From an uncultured Acidobacteriia bacterium (GTDB lineage: Bacteria > Acidobacteriota > Terriglobia > Bryobacterales > Bryobacteraceae): a DNA stretch of 64,000 nucleotides. The translations under genes and the position numbers were made by a program. Each line of letters opens with the position of its first letter. The first letter of the stretch is position 1. Below, piece after piece: positions 9,234 to 17,915 of this stretch. The notes beneath the pieces were generated by a model. The model was not told the origin of the DNA. It made no database searches and saw nothing but the letters and a program-made list of their open reading frames with translations. The DNA lies in contig CAIQWJ010000083.1 of NCBI GenBank assembly GCA_903875575.1, forward strand, positions 1-64,000. Direction: 5' to 3'.

Positions 9234-9857
9234 ATGACTACTGGACTCTCGCTTCGGATCTTGATCTTGCTCACTATGTTCCTTCGCCCCGTTTGCGCCT
9301 TTCAGGCCGTACGGCCCGCCCCGCTTGTCGAAGCGGTAAAGAAGGAGCTTTCTCGAATTGGAGATGGCGACGCTGCTTTCATGGCGCGTCTACTCGCTAC
9401 AGGCGACCGCGCGAGTGTTTCCGCAGTTCTGTTGGATCTGGTGAAACAGTACAAGACGGAACATCCAGGTGATCCGGAATACTACCTGTTAAGCCTCTCC
9501 GCGGTCGCACTGGGTTATCTGAAAGAACAACAGGCGATTCCCGTGCTGATCGAGTTGGCACGCCCAGCCGAAAGGTCCAAAGCAAATGAATATATTCGGG
9601 TTATCGCCTTGATTGCTATCGGACGAATCGATCCGGTCGGCAATCGCGATCTGCTCCTGGACGCACTGCGGACAGACGAACAGTGGTACATTCGTCGAAC
9701 TGCCGCTTCCATCCTGTCGAACATAGGCGATTCCGCAGTTCTTCAGGAACTGGACGTGCAGGCCGCGAAGGAGCGGACCCCGGGTGAGCGCGAGGGAATT
9801 CAAAAGGATGCGGACGCCCTGCGAACCCGCCTCGCCGCTGCCAACAAGGGAAAATAG
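9234..9857 (+). CDS. Secreted HEAT-like repeat protein, tandem copy 3
   Basis: The third paralogue, about 207 aa, is read from the ATG at 9234 (GTG at 9228 possible). The sequence just upstream (caggtg/taggtgaagatgact) is nearly the same as before copy 2, so the duplicated unit includes the upstream region. The N-terminus (EAVKKELSRIGDGDAAFMARL) is closer to copy 1, while the signal peptide (TTGLSLRILILLTMFLRP) is closer to copy 2. That mosaic pattern suggests gene conversion between copies. The tail differs slightly (VQAAKERTPGEREGIQKDA). The 120 bp after its stop show no gene. Confidence 0.73.
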   Translation: MTTGLSLRILILLTMFLRPVCAFQAVRPAPLVEAVKKELSRIGDGDAAFMARLLATGDRASVSAVLLDLVKQYKTEHPGDPEYYLLSLSAVALGYLKEQQAIPVLIELARPAERSKANEYIRVIALIAIGRIDPVGNRDLLLDALRTDEQWYIRRTAASILSNIGDSAVLQELDVQAAKERTPGEREGIQKDADALRTRLAAANKGK

Positions 9858-9980
9858 CGCTCGTCCGGACAGCGCTTGTTTCACCCACCCATGTCCCACG
9901 GGCGAAAACGCCCAGCAGTCCGCCGCATCGGACTGCTCAACCCGGGCAACCGCGATGCGATTGGACGACGCAATGAGACG

Positions 9981-12222
9981 CTAAACCACGTCGTCCGGCT
10001 CCACCTCTACCCCGTGAATCGACTGCATCTCGTATTCCAGATCCAGGAACACTTCTTCGCGCCGCTCGCTATCCACTTCATGCTTCAACCGACGCAACGC
10101 CACGCTCACCACATCCCGATGATGCAGATGCGAACCGAGCCGTGTCGACAACTCCAGCCAAAGATCGTGAACCCGTTCTACATCTTCCGGCCACAGCCGC
10201 GGCGGGTGCGGACCCAGATTGACATACGTGCTCGCCCTCCCCGGCGCCAGCGTCTCCAGCGACAACGGCTGCCGCGGTTCCGGCAAAACGTTCCCACGCC
10301 TGTCCGATCTTCAGCGCCAGATCCCCTGACTCCACATTCGGTGATACACCCGTCACCAGCCGCGATGCCTTCAGCCGCGCCGCCGTCTGCACCAGTGCAT
10401 CGTAAGGCTCGATACCCGGCACCACCAGCAGATCCACCGTCTTGCCTTCTTTCTCCGCCATCGCCACCACACGCGTAAACAGTTCGCGCTCGTAGGTGTC
10501 GAAGAGTTGCTCATTGCGAAGGTCTGACCCGCCGCTGCCAATAATCACCCGCACCGTCACCACCACAATGTCGTGCCGCCGCAAATTCGTCTTACGCAGC
10601 ACGCTCTCCAGATGCGACAACTGGGTATAGTCGCGGACAGCCACCATCACGCAGCCAGGCCTCGCGTGAACGCTCTGATCCGAAATCTCGCTCTGCGCGT
10701 CCAGATTGAAAGCTTCCAGCCCCTTCTTGGGCTGATTCGCCTCGTTCCGTTTATTGATGTGTTCCGAAACCGTGAAAATCACGAACAGCAGCAGCGTGAA
10801 CGCAATGCCGTAAATAGTCGCGATCTTCTTCGTGCCCAGGTTCGCCAGCGCCACCAGGAACAGCACCAGCGTGGTCGTAATCAGACCGATCGGGATCTCC
10901 CGGCCGCCAATATGGAAATTGCCCGGATGTTTGTATTCCTGATCGTGACGCTTGAAACGCAGCACCAGCACACCCAGCGAATTCAGGAAGAAACTCCAGA
11001 CCACGCCGAAGGCATAAGCCTCGCCCAGAATGTACAGATCGCCGCGGCTGAACAGAATCGTCGCCACCTGCAGAATGGTGATCGAGTCGATCAGCCTGTA
11101 AGTAGTCCCGAATTTCTTATGGGGTTTGCGGAACCACTCCACCAGCACCCGATCTTCCGCCACGCGATTCAAAATACCGTTAGCACCGATCAGCGAAGTA
11201 TTCACCGCGCCCGACAGAATCAGCACTCCCACCGTCACCACAAACATATGGAACGTGAGGCGCAGCAGATGCGGGCCGGCCAGATACATGGCGAGGCCGC
11301 CCAGCAGGTTCTGCGAGTATTGCCCCCGCACCGAATCCGGAATAATGTAGCCCGCGAACACCGTCACCACGCCGGTGCAGACCACGGCATAAATGCAGAC
11401 CGTATTCGCCGTGAGCTTCAGATTCTTCAGCTTCGGATAACCGATTTCGCGGTAGACCTGCGCCAAAGTCTCAAAGCCGCTCATCGAAAGCAGCGAGTGA
11501 CCGAAAGCCATCATCGCCAGTGCAGGCGCCATCGTGACCCAGAACGTGCCCTTAAACCAGCCAATGCTGTCGTCGGTGAAATGCAGGTTTTCAAATGTCG
11601 GCGGCGGTGGAATCTGCGCCGGACCGTGCATCAGCATGGTCAGTGGACACCAGATGAGGAAGATCACCACCATCACGGTCGTGATCTGCATGATGCGCAG
11701 CGCCTTGTCGCTCGATTCATGCATGCCCTTGATATTGCAGCGCCAGAAATACGCGGTCACGATCAAACCAAAACCGGCCGCAAACGCGTTCGGCGGCACG
11801 CGAATACTGGAATGCGTGAGTTCGGCGATTTCGTTGAGCAACCGCCCCAGATACTGGCCCGCGCTCACGCCGCTGATCGGCCCTGTCAGAATGAAATCGA
11901 AAATCAGAGCCGAAACCGAAAGCCGCGCCATGAAAGGGCCCATGGCGTCCCGCACCACGACGTAAACGCCCCCGCGCACGAACATACTGCAGCCTTCCAT
12001 ATAAACGGAACGGACCGCGAAGCTGAAAAGCATCACGGCCAGAATGAATCACGGAGCACTCTTGCCAATGGCCTGTTCCGCAATGCCACCAGCATAAAAG
12101 GCGGATGAGGCGAGGTCGCTGAGGACGATCGCCGCACCCTGCCAGAAAGTAATAAAAGAAAGTGCTACCGTTGTGGCGACTACGACTCGCGCCGTGCCGC
12201 TCGATTGTTCATTTGTCTGCAT
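9981..12222 (-). pseudogene. APC-family amino-acid permease, interrupted twice
   Basis: The gene begins at the ATG at 12222 (MQTNEQSSGTARVVVATTVA) and runs in frame to IGKSAP. There a TGA (12051-12049) replaces what should be a Trp, and the same frame continues FILAVMLFSFAVRSVYMEG through about 12 membrane segments. The cytoplasmic C-terminal part holds until GQAWERF near 10285. A run of four A bases on the + strand (10285-10288) then shifts the frame; the next frame reads LPEPRQPLSLETLAP and YVNLGPHPPRLWPEDV to a stop at 9981. Restored length is about 746 codons, a size seen for acidobacterial permeases with a soluble tail. It would import amino acids or polyamines. Two lesions suggest a decaying gene or poor sequence. 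The 511-aa ORF on the other strand is a shadow. Confidence 0.8.
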
Positions 12223-12288
12223 CTGGCCTGTCGTTTAACGTCATCCACGTGGTGACGGTGAATTCTCGCAATCGTGACGGTGCGGCGC

Positions 12289-12627
12289 TTAGAGCGCCGT
12301 CGCGCCGCGGTCGCCGTTGCGGATGCGGATGACTTCGTCGATGGTGGAAACAAAAATCTTGCCGTCACCGATCTTGCCGGAGCGCGCCGCTTCTGTGATC
12401 ACCGCAATCACACGATCCAGATCCACGTCGTCCAGCACCAGTTCAATCTTGACCTTCGGCAGCACGTCCACTTTGTACTCCGCCCCGCGGTAAACCTCGG
12501 TGTGACCTTTCTGACGGCCGTAGCCGTGTACTTCGAAAATCGTCAGGCCGTCGATGCCCGCCGCTTTCAGCGCGTCTTTGACGGCGTCCAGTTTATGCGG
12601 CTGAATAATCGCTTCGATCTTTTTCAT
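12289..12627 (-). CDS. glnK: PII nitrogen regulatory protein
   Basis: A 112-aa protein of standard PII length. It starts MKKIEAIIQPHKLDAVKDAL and contains the T-loop YRGAEYKVDVLPK with the uridylylatable Tyr, the B-loop TEAARSGKIGDGKIF, and the C-terminal IDEVIRIRNGDRG. PII trimers bind ATP, ADP and 2-oxoglutarate and gate AmtB-type channels. It lies downstream of amt on the same strand with a 77-bp spacer, the classic glnK-amtB pairing but in the order amt first. A good ribosome-binding site (aggagaaaagg) precedes the ATG. glnB and glnK cannot be separated by sequence alone; the amt linkage favours glnK. Confidence 0.95.
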   Translation of the reverse strand: MKKIEAIIQPHKLDAVKDALKAAGIDGLTIFEVHGYGRQKGHTEVYRGAEYKVDVLPKVKIELVLDDVDLDRVIAVITEAARSGKIGDGKIFVSTIDEVIRIRNGDRGATAL

Positions 12628-12653
12628 ACCTTTTCTCCTGTTTTCACTTTCCG

Positions 12654-12684
12654 GGTGGGGCCGCCACTTCCTGACGGCCCCACC
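12654..12684 (-). terminator. Intercistronic hairpin between amt and glnK
   Basis: A perfect 10-bp inverted repeat ggtggggccg / cggccccacc with an 11-base loop sits between the amt stop and the glnK start. There is no T run after it on the minus strand. It may therefore stabilise the 3' end of the amt message or lower read-through into glnK, rather than act as a full Rho-independent terminator. Confidence 0.55.
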
Positions 12685-12704
12685 AAAGGTTCATGCCACG
12701 AAGT

Positions 12705-14261
12705 TCAGCGCGGGTCGCGGGTAAGCTGCATCGACGCCGGCGTTACGAACGAAGAGATGACATATTCAGGATAAGCCGAGATACCGTGTTCATGGAGATC
12801 CAGACCTTCCAGTTCGCCTTCCCTCGATACGCGAAGTAACTTAAGCGAATTCAGAGCATACATAACTACAAGCGAAATAGCGAAGGTTGCCACTACCGTG
12901 ATCGCGCTGCCGATAAACTGCGCAACCAGAATCTGAGTACCGCCGCCATAGAAAAGACCCTTGAGCGGAGCGGAGTTATCCGGACCGAAGTTACCCGTGG
13001 CACCGAATTCGCCCGAGGCGAACAGCCCGAGAGACAACGTCCCCCAGATCCCGCAGAGACCGTGTACCGGCACCGCGCCGATCGGATCGTCGATCCGAAG
13101 ATATTCAAGCAGTTCCACACCGGCATATACGATCACGCCGGCGATCGCGCCCAGCAGTACAGCACCCGTCGGGCTCACCCAGTAACAGGGGCAGGTGATC
13201 GCGACAAGCCCGGCCAGAAAGCCGTTGGTCGTGAAGCTGACGTCCCATTTCCTGTTCGGTATCCACGCCGCGAACATCGCCGTCAGACCGCCTGCGCAGG
13301 CCGCCAGCGTCGTGTTAGCCGCTACCCGGCCAATGCCCACCATATCCATGGCGGAGAGCGTGCTGCCCGGATTGAAACCGTACCAGCCGAACCACAGCAG
13401 CAGGCCGCCCGATACCGCGATCGTCAGATCGTGTGGCAACATGGGGCCGCCGCCATCGCGCTTGAACTTACGCCCGAGCCGCGGACCCAGTACGATGGAA
13501 CCCGCCAGCGCCACAAAGCCGCCGATGGAGTGCACCACCGTCGAACCCGCAAAATCGTGGAAGCTGGTTCCCACCCACGGCAGGAACGTATCTTTCGCGC
13601 CCATGGTGGCGAGGAAACCGTCCGGACCCCACGTCCAGTGACCAATAATCGGATAAATGAAGCCGGAAACGCAAAGGCTGTAAAGCAGATCGCCAATCCA
13701 CGCCGTGCGGCCAATCATCGCGCCCGAGGTAATCGTGGAGCAGGTATCCGCAAACGCGAACTGGAAGAGCCAGACCGCCAGGAACGCCACGCCCGTGCCT
13801 TCATAGGTCGCCGGGGCACCCTGCAGGAAGAACCAGTTCATGCCGATGAAACCATTGCCATGGCTGAACATGAACGCAAAACCCCACGCGTAGAAAAGCA
13901 GCCCGCAGAGGCAGGTATCCACCACGCACTCCATCAGCACGTTGACCGTTTCCCGCGACCGGCAGAAGCCCGCTTCCAGCATGGTGAAACCAACCTGCAT
14001 ACCGAAAACCAGGAACGCCGCCAGCAGCGTCCACACTGTGTTCAGCGGGTTGACAATGTCATTGCCCTTCAGCACCGGGTCCGCCGCATAAGCTCCCAGC
14101 CCCAGCAGGCTTGGATTGATAAACGCCATGGCCACCAGCAGCAGCGCAAGAGCCGTCCCTTTTCCCACTAAAAGCAACGTGCCAAACCGGCGCCACTCTT
14201 TATCGCGCAAACGCGTCCGGAGACGGGATACCTTCTGCGCAAAAGTCAACTTCGTATTCAT
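12705..14261 (-). CDS. amt: Ammonium transporter Amt
   Basis: A 518-aa protein, longer than typical AmtB because of an N-terminal extension of about 75 residues with an extra hydrophobic segment (LLLVGKGTALALLLVAMAFI). The core starts near NPLNTVWTLLAAFLVFGMQV. It carries the expected FMLEAGFCRSRETVN, the pore region FHDFAGSTVVHSIGGFVAL with its conserved Asp and His, and the second pore His in VHGLCGIWGTLSLGLF. The family conducts ammonium across the inner membrane under PII control. It forms an apparent operon with glnK. No clear sigma-54 promoter was seen in the roughly 110 bp upstream. Confidence 0.95.
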   Translation of the reverse strand: MNTKLTFAQKVSRLRTRLRDKEWRRFGTLLLVGKGTALALLLVAMAFINPSLLGLGAYAADPVLKGNDIVNPLNTVWTLLAAFLVFGMQVGFTMLEAGFCRSRETVNVLMECVVDTCLCGLLFYAWGFAFMFSHGNGFIGMNWFFLQGAPATYEGTGVAFLAVWLFQFAFADTCSTITSGAMIGRTAWIGDLLYSLCVSGFIYPIIGHWTWGPDGFLATMGAKDTFLPWVGTSFHDFAGSTVVHSIGGFVALAGSIVLGPRLGRKFKRDGGGPMLPHDLTIAVSGGLLLWFGWYGFNPGSTLSAMDMVGIGRVAANTTLAACAGGLTAMFAAWIPNRKWDVSFTTNGFLAGLVAITCPCYWVSPTGAVLLGAIAGVIVYAGVELLEYLRIDDPIGAVPVHGLCGIWGTLSLGLFASGEFGATGNFGPDNSAPLKGLFYGGGTQILVAQFIGSAITVVATFAISLVVMYALNSLKLLRVSREGELEGLDLHEHGISAYPEYVISSFVTPASMQLTRDPR

Positions 14262-14560
14262 AGGCTTTCTCCCTGGTAGTTAGTAGTTCGGGGACACTCG
14301 TCGACGCGTTCGAAAACATCACCGAAAACCGAGTCTAGCGACGATAACTCAACTGAGTCCAATCAATACTTTCTATGCCGGGGAGAGAGATTCCTTTGCA
14401 ATATCGAAAGAAAGTTACTCTGGCGTCCAGGGAAAGACGAACCGAAGAAAGAGCCATCAAAAGTACTGTTAGTTACCGAAAACAGGCTGTAACTCTCGTA
14501 GAAGAAAGTTACAGGCTATCTTTCGATAGTCAGCGCGAAGTCCCGTTCCGGGCGGATTGT
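14262..14560. other. Upstream region between amt and the histidine kinase, with short repeats
   Basis: This 299-bp segment separates the divergent amt and histidine kinase genes. It contains the direct repeat gaaagttac at 14410-14418 and 14504-14512, and an inverted pair gtaact ... agttac at 14489-14512. The ORF track reads part of it as an N-terminal extension of the kinase (MPGREIPLQYRKK), but the composition is unlike the gene. It probably holds the promoters of both genes and perhaps an operator. Confidence 0.4.
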
Positions 14561-16018
14561 ATGCCAGAATCGAGGAAAGTGCTTTCCCCGCTCCTCAATG
14601 CCCGCCGTACGCAGCTGCTGCCATTGGTTGCCGGCCTCGTCGCGCTGATCGCCGTGGCGGATTGGGCCGTCGGCAACCGCATGTCTCTCGGCGTGCTCTA
14701 CGTGTTGCCCATGATGCTGGGCGCGGTGGTCCTTTCCCCGGTCCAGATCCTCCTTCTGGCTCTGCTCTGCTCCTCGCTCCGCTCCTGTTTTGACCTGCCC
14801 AGCCCTTACGTGGAAATGCTGCTGCGCTTTATTTTCGCCGTGATCTCGTACCTCGCCTGCGGCCTGATGGTGGCGGGTCTCATCCGAAATCGCCAGGTCG
14901 CACTCGAACATCTCGCCCGAATTCGACAGGAACAGATTCTCCGCAAAGACGCGGAAGAGCAACTCCGCACCCTGGCCGAAAGCAGTCCCGCTGCCATCCT
15001 CACTCTGGACGCGAAAGGCGTGGTCATCGCCGCGAACAAGGCCGCGCACCAGATCTTCGGCCTCCCTGAATCGGAATCCTTCAAAGGGAAAGCGATCGCT
15101 CACTACCTGCCTGTGTTGGCAGACGCCCTCCAGGTCGGCCTCTCACCCGGCAGTACAGACTCCGGAACTCCGGTCGGACTACGCGCCGCCGCCCAATGTC
15201 AGGGCCGCCGAGATAACGGCGAGATCTTCCTCGCCAACACCTGGTTCTCTTCCTACGCGGTCGATTCCAGCTACCGCCTCGCCGCCATTGTCGTCGATTC
15301 CTCCGAAGAAATGCGCGAGCACGAAGAGGAGAACTCCCGCCAGCTCCTGCGCGGCAATCTCATCGCCGCCGCCGCCGTCTCCCATGAAGTCAGAAACCTC
15401 TGTTCCGCCATCTCCGTCGTCAGTCTGAATCTGCGTGAGAAACACGGCCTCGCTCCGGACGAAGAGTTTCGCGCCCTTGAGTCCCTGGTCCACGGCCTGG
15501 AAAAGGTCGCATCCATCGGACTGCGCTCCGGAGATCTCCACGCCGGCGTCTCAGCCGCTGACGACGTGCAGAATCTGCCCCTCCAGGCCGTACTGGACGA
15601 TCTCCGTATCGTCATTGAATCCGACTGGCACGATATGGGCGGCTCCATCCAGTGGTCCGGTCCCCCCGTTTCTCCCGTCATCCTTGCCGATCGCCACGGC
15701 CTGCTTCAGGTGTTCCTCAACCTCGCCCGCAACAGCCATCGCGCCGTGCTCAACAGGCCCGTCCGCAACCTCGCGGTATCGGTCGATGCCCGCGAGCGGA
15801 CTGCCATCGTGCGTTTTCAGGATTCGGGCCCGGGACTCGCCTCCCCCGCCCACCTGTTCGAACCCTTCCAGCCGGGCGCGGATGGCACAGGCCTCGGCCT
15901 GTATGTTTCAAGGACCGTCGTCCGCGGCTACGGAGGCGAATTGCGCTATGAGCCGACCCCCGCTGGCTCCTGTTTTGCCGTTGAATTGCAGATAGTTCCG
16001 GCCGAGAGCCGGGCATAA
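14561..16018 (+). CDS. PAS-domain sensor histidine kinase
   Basis: About 485 residues from the ATG at 14561 (MPESRKVLSPLLNARRTQLL). The ORF opens at 14375, but its first 62 codons show no domain. Four to five hydrophobic segments (ADWAVGNRMSLGVLYVLPMM region) are followed by a PAS domain (LAESSPAAILTLDAKGVVIA). Next come a histidine-kinase dimerisation block with AAAVSHEVRNLCSAI (phospho-acceptor His), an N box (VFLNLARNSHRAV), and G boxes (FQDSGPGLA and GADGTGLGLYVS). It lies 24 bp upstream of a NarL-type response regulator, its likely partner. The start remains uncertain because no strong ribosome-binding site precedes 14561. Confidence 0.85.
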   Translation: MPESRKVLSPLLNARRTQLLPLVAGLVALIAVADWAVGNRMSLGVLYVLPMMLGAVVLSPVQILLLALLCSSLRSCFDLPSPYVEMLLRFIFAVISYLACGLMVAGLIRNRQVALEHLARIRQEQILRKDAEEQLRTLAESSPAAILTLDAKGVVIAANKAAHQIFGLPESESFKGKAIAHYLPVLADALQVGLSPGSTDSGTPVGLRAAAQCQGRRDNGEIFLANTWFSSYAVDSSYRLAAIVVDSSEEMREHEEENSRQLLRGNLIAAAAVSHEVRNLCSAISVVSLNLREKHGLAPDEEFRALESLVHGLEKVASIGLRSGDLHAGVSAADDVQNLPLQAVLDDLRIVIESDWHDMGGSIQWSGPPVSPVILADRHGLLQVFLNLARNSHRAVLNRPVRNLAVSVDARERTAIVRFQDSGPGLASPAHLFEPFQPGADGTGLGLYVSRTVVRGYGGELRYEPTPAGSCFAVELQIVPAESRA

Positions 16019-16042
16019 TACAGAAATGTGGAGAGTGATTTC

Positions 16043-16729
16043 ATGACAAATGCAATGACGAATGCGACAGGCGATGAAGCCGTGACCCATGACACCACCA
16101 TCCGTCTTCTGGTGGTGGATGACCACGCCATGTTTCGCGAGGGGCTGGCCCGCATGCTCGAAAAGGAACCGGAGTTTGTCGTCGCCGGTCAGGCCGGTTC
16201 TGCCGCCGAAGCCCTTGCCATGGTGAAACAGGCCAATCCGGCCGTCGTTCTCCTCGATGTCGACCTCGGCTCTGAACGCGCCATCGACTTCGCACTCGGT
16301 GCCCGCGCCGCAGGTTTTGACGGGAAGATTCTCGCCGTCACCGCCGGTATGAGCGATCCCGAAGCGATTCAGTTGGTGCAGGCCGGCGTCACAGGCATCG
16401 TCCACAAGCACCACTCTATTTCCCTGCTGCGTGAAGCCATCCTGCGCGTGGCCGCGGGAGAAGTGTCCATCGAAAAGTCCTACCTCGCCGCAGTACTTCG
16501 TTCCATGGACCGCACACGCAAGCCGGAACACCCCGCGCTGACGCCACGCGATCGCGCGGTGGTCAGTTGCGTCCTCCAGGGCCTCATCAATCGCGATATC
16601 GCGATCAAGCTGAATATTTCCGAAGGTGCGGCGAAAGCGTCACTCCGCCTGGTCTGCGCCAAGCTGGGCGTGCGCACACGAAGTCAGTTAGTGAAAGTCG
16701 CCCTGGAGCATTATAAAGATCAGTTGTGA
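16043..16729 (+). CDS. NarL/FixJ-family response regulator
   Basis: About 228 residues. The ATG at 16043 is preceded by ggagagtga, which favours it over the GTG at 16028. An N-terminal receiver domain has acidic DD (LLVVDDHAMFREG), the phospho-acceptor Asp in AVVLLDVDLGS, and a conserved Lys near IVHKHHS. The C-terminal domain (about 160-228) is a LuxR-type helix-turn-helix (ALTPRDRAVVSCVLQGLINR, then ISEGAAKASLRLVCAKLGV). It is presumably phosphorylated by the kinase directly upstream and acts as a transcription factor with unknown targets. The end overlaps the convergent antiporter gene by 10 bp. Confidence 0.9.
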   Translation: MTNAMTNATGDEAVTHDTTIRLLVVDDHAMFREGLARMLEKEPEFVVAGQAGSAAEALAMVKQANPAVVLLDVDLGSERAIDFALGARAAGFDGKILAVTAGMSDPEAIQLVQAGVTGIVHKHHSISLLREAILRVAAGEVSIEKSYLAAVLRSMDRTRKPEHPALTPRDRAVVSCVLQGLINRDIAIKLNISEGAAKASLRLVCAKLGVRTRSQLVKVALEHYKDQL

Positions 16730-17910
16730 TTGCGCGGGATCTCGCCCATCCGGCGCAGCAGCGGTGCCACCGTCAGCCCCTGCACGAATACGGAGAATGC
16801 CACCACTCCGAATGTCACCGTGACAATGTCCTCGCGCCGCGGGATATCGGTCGGCAGTGCCAGCGCCAGCGCCAGAGCCAAAGCCCCGCGGAGCCCGCCC
16901 CAGAACAATACGTGCTGGTGCTTCATCGCTACCCTCAATCCCGACCCGGCAAACATCGCGCAACAAGGGTAAATTGCCACCGCGCGGCCCGCCGTCACCA
17001 GCGCAATCGCAGCCCCCGCCGCCGGTAAAATCGCCACAAAACTTCGCTGCGCCTCATGCATGCCGATCAGCAGAAACACCAGCGAATTCGCCACGAAAGC
17101 CGCGAAATCCCAGAACGCCTGCACCGCTTCCTTGCCGCGTTCCGAGACCTCGCCCAACCCGCGATAGTTCCCCATGGTCACGCCAGCCGTAATCGTTGCC
17201 AACACGCCTGACATGCCGAAATGATCCGCCAGCAGAAATGATCCGTAGGCCGCAATCGCCGTCAACGAGATCTCCACCAGATGATCTTCCGTGCGCCCAA
17301 TCAGCAGCAGCGCCCCGGCAGCCACCGCACCTCCGCAAATCACGCCGCCGCCGATGGTCAGCGCCAGCATCCCCGCAATTCCGCCCGCGGAAACCTGTTG
17401 CCCGGCCGCGACGGCAATCACCACCGCGAACGCCACCGCCGCAGTGCCATCGTTCAGCAGACTCTCGGCTTCAATCAGCAGCAGTAGACGCCCGTGTGCC
17501 CTGGCATCGCGAAAAGTGGCAACCACAGAGACAGGGTCCGTAGCCGCAATGAGTACGCCAAACACCGCGGCCGCCACCCACGGCCACTCCGCCAGGGCAT
17601 GCATGCCCGCTGCCGTGACCACCGCGGAAAGCACCACCCCCAGCGTGGCCAGCAGTACGATCACCGCCCCATCGCGTCTCAAATCCGGCCAGCGAAGATA
17701 GAACGAAGCTTCAAACAGCAGCGGTGGCAGCAGTGCGCTGAACAGCAGGTCTTTCGTCAGGCCAACGTGTGGCGCAAACGGCAGCATCGCCAGCGCAATG
17801 CCCGCCACCACCAGCCCCACACTATAGGGCAATCGCATCCTGCGGGTAGCCATAGCCACCACGGCCGCCACCAGCAGCAGCAACGCGTAACTCTGAAAGG
17901 TGAGTTCCAT
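16720..17910 (-). CDS. CPA1-family Na+(K+)/H+ antiporter
   Basis: About 396 residues from MELTFQSYALLL (17910); the longer ORF start at 17976 adds a segment overlapping the upstream DUF4159 gene. There are about 12 membrane segments. The family signature is seen in FSALLPPLLFEASFYL, in GVLIAATDPVSVVATF, and in the ND-type motif LIEAESLLNDGTAAVAFA, which carries the ion-exchange Asp. NhaP-type proteins of this family exchange cytoplasmic Na+ or K+ for protons and help pH and salt homeostasis. The cytoplasmic tail is very short here, so no regulatory domain is present. It follows the DUF4159 gene closely (17916) and may share its transcript. Confidence 0.88.
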   Translation of the reverse strand: MELTFQSYALLLLVAAVVAMATRRMRLPYSVGLVVAGIALAMLPFAPHVGLTKDLLFSALLPPLLFEASFYLRWPDLRRDGAVIVLLATLGVVLSAVVTAAGMHALAEWPWVAAAVFGVLIAATDPVSVVATFRDARAHGRLLLLIEAESLLNDGTAAVAFAVVIAVAAGQQVSAGGIAGMLALTIGGGVICGGAVAAGALLLIGRTEDHLVEISLTAIAAYGSFLLADHFGMSGVLATITAGVTMGNYRGLGEVSERGKEAVQAFWDFAAFVANSLVFLLIGMHEAQRSFVAILPAAGAAIALVTAGRAVAIYPCCAMFAGSGLRVAMKHQHVLFWGGLRGALALALALALPTDIPRREDIVTVTFGVVAFSVFVQGLTVAPLLRRMGEIPRNHN

Positions 17911-17915
17911 CGCTG

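Larger units (their letters stand above)
7770..9857 (+). repeat. Tandem triplication of about 0.7-kb unit
   Basis: Three consecutive units of about 720-745 bp each hold one HEAT-like gene. Long DNA stretches are identical or nearly so, for example ctactcgctacag followed by gaccgcgcgagtgtttc in all three, and gaccgacgaacagtgg in the first two. Copies 2 and 3 also share the bases just before the start codon. This is a recent local amplification. Confidence 0.85.

Noticed and set aside
12049-12051. TGA codon in the permease as selenocysteine
   Set aside because: The expected residue is Trp, not Cys; no SECIS-like hairpin was seen right after it. A nonsense change or error is simpler.
10573-12108. 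511-aa plus-strand ORF
   Set aside because: It is antisense to the permease, very rich in Arg, His and Gln, and has no recognisable motif.
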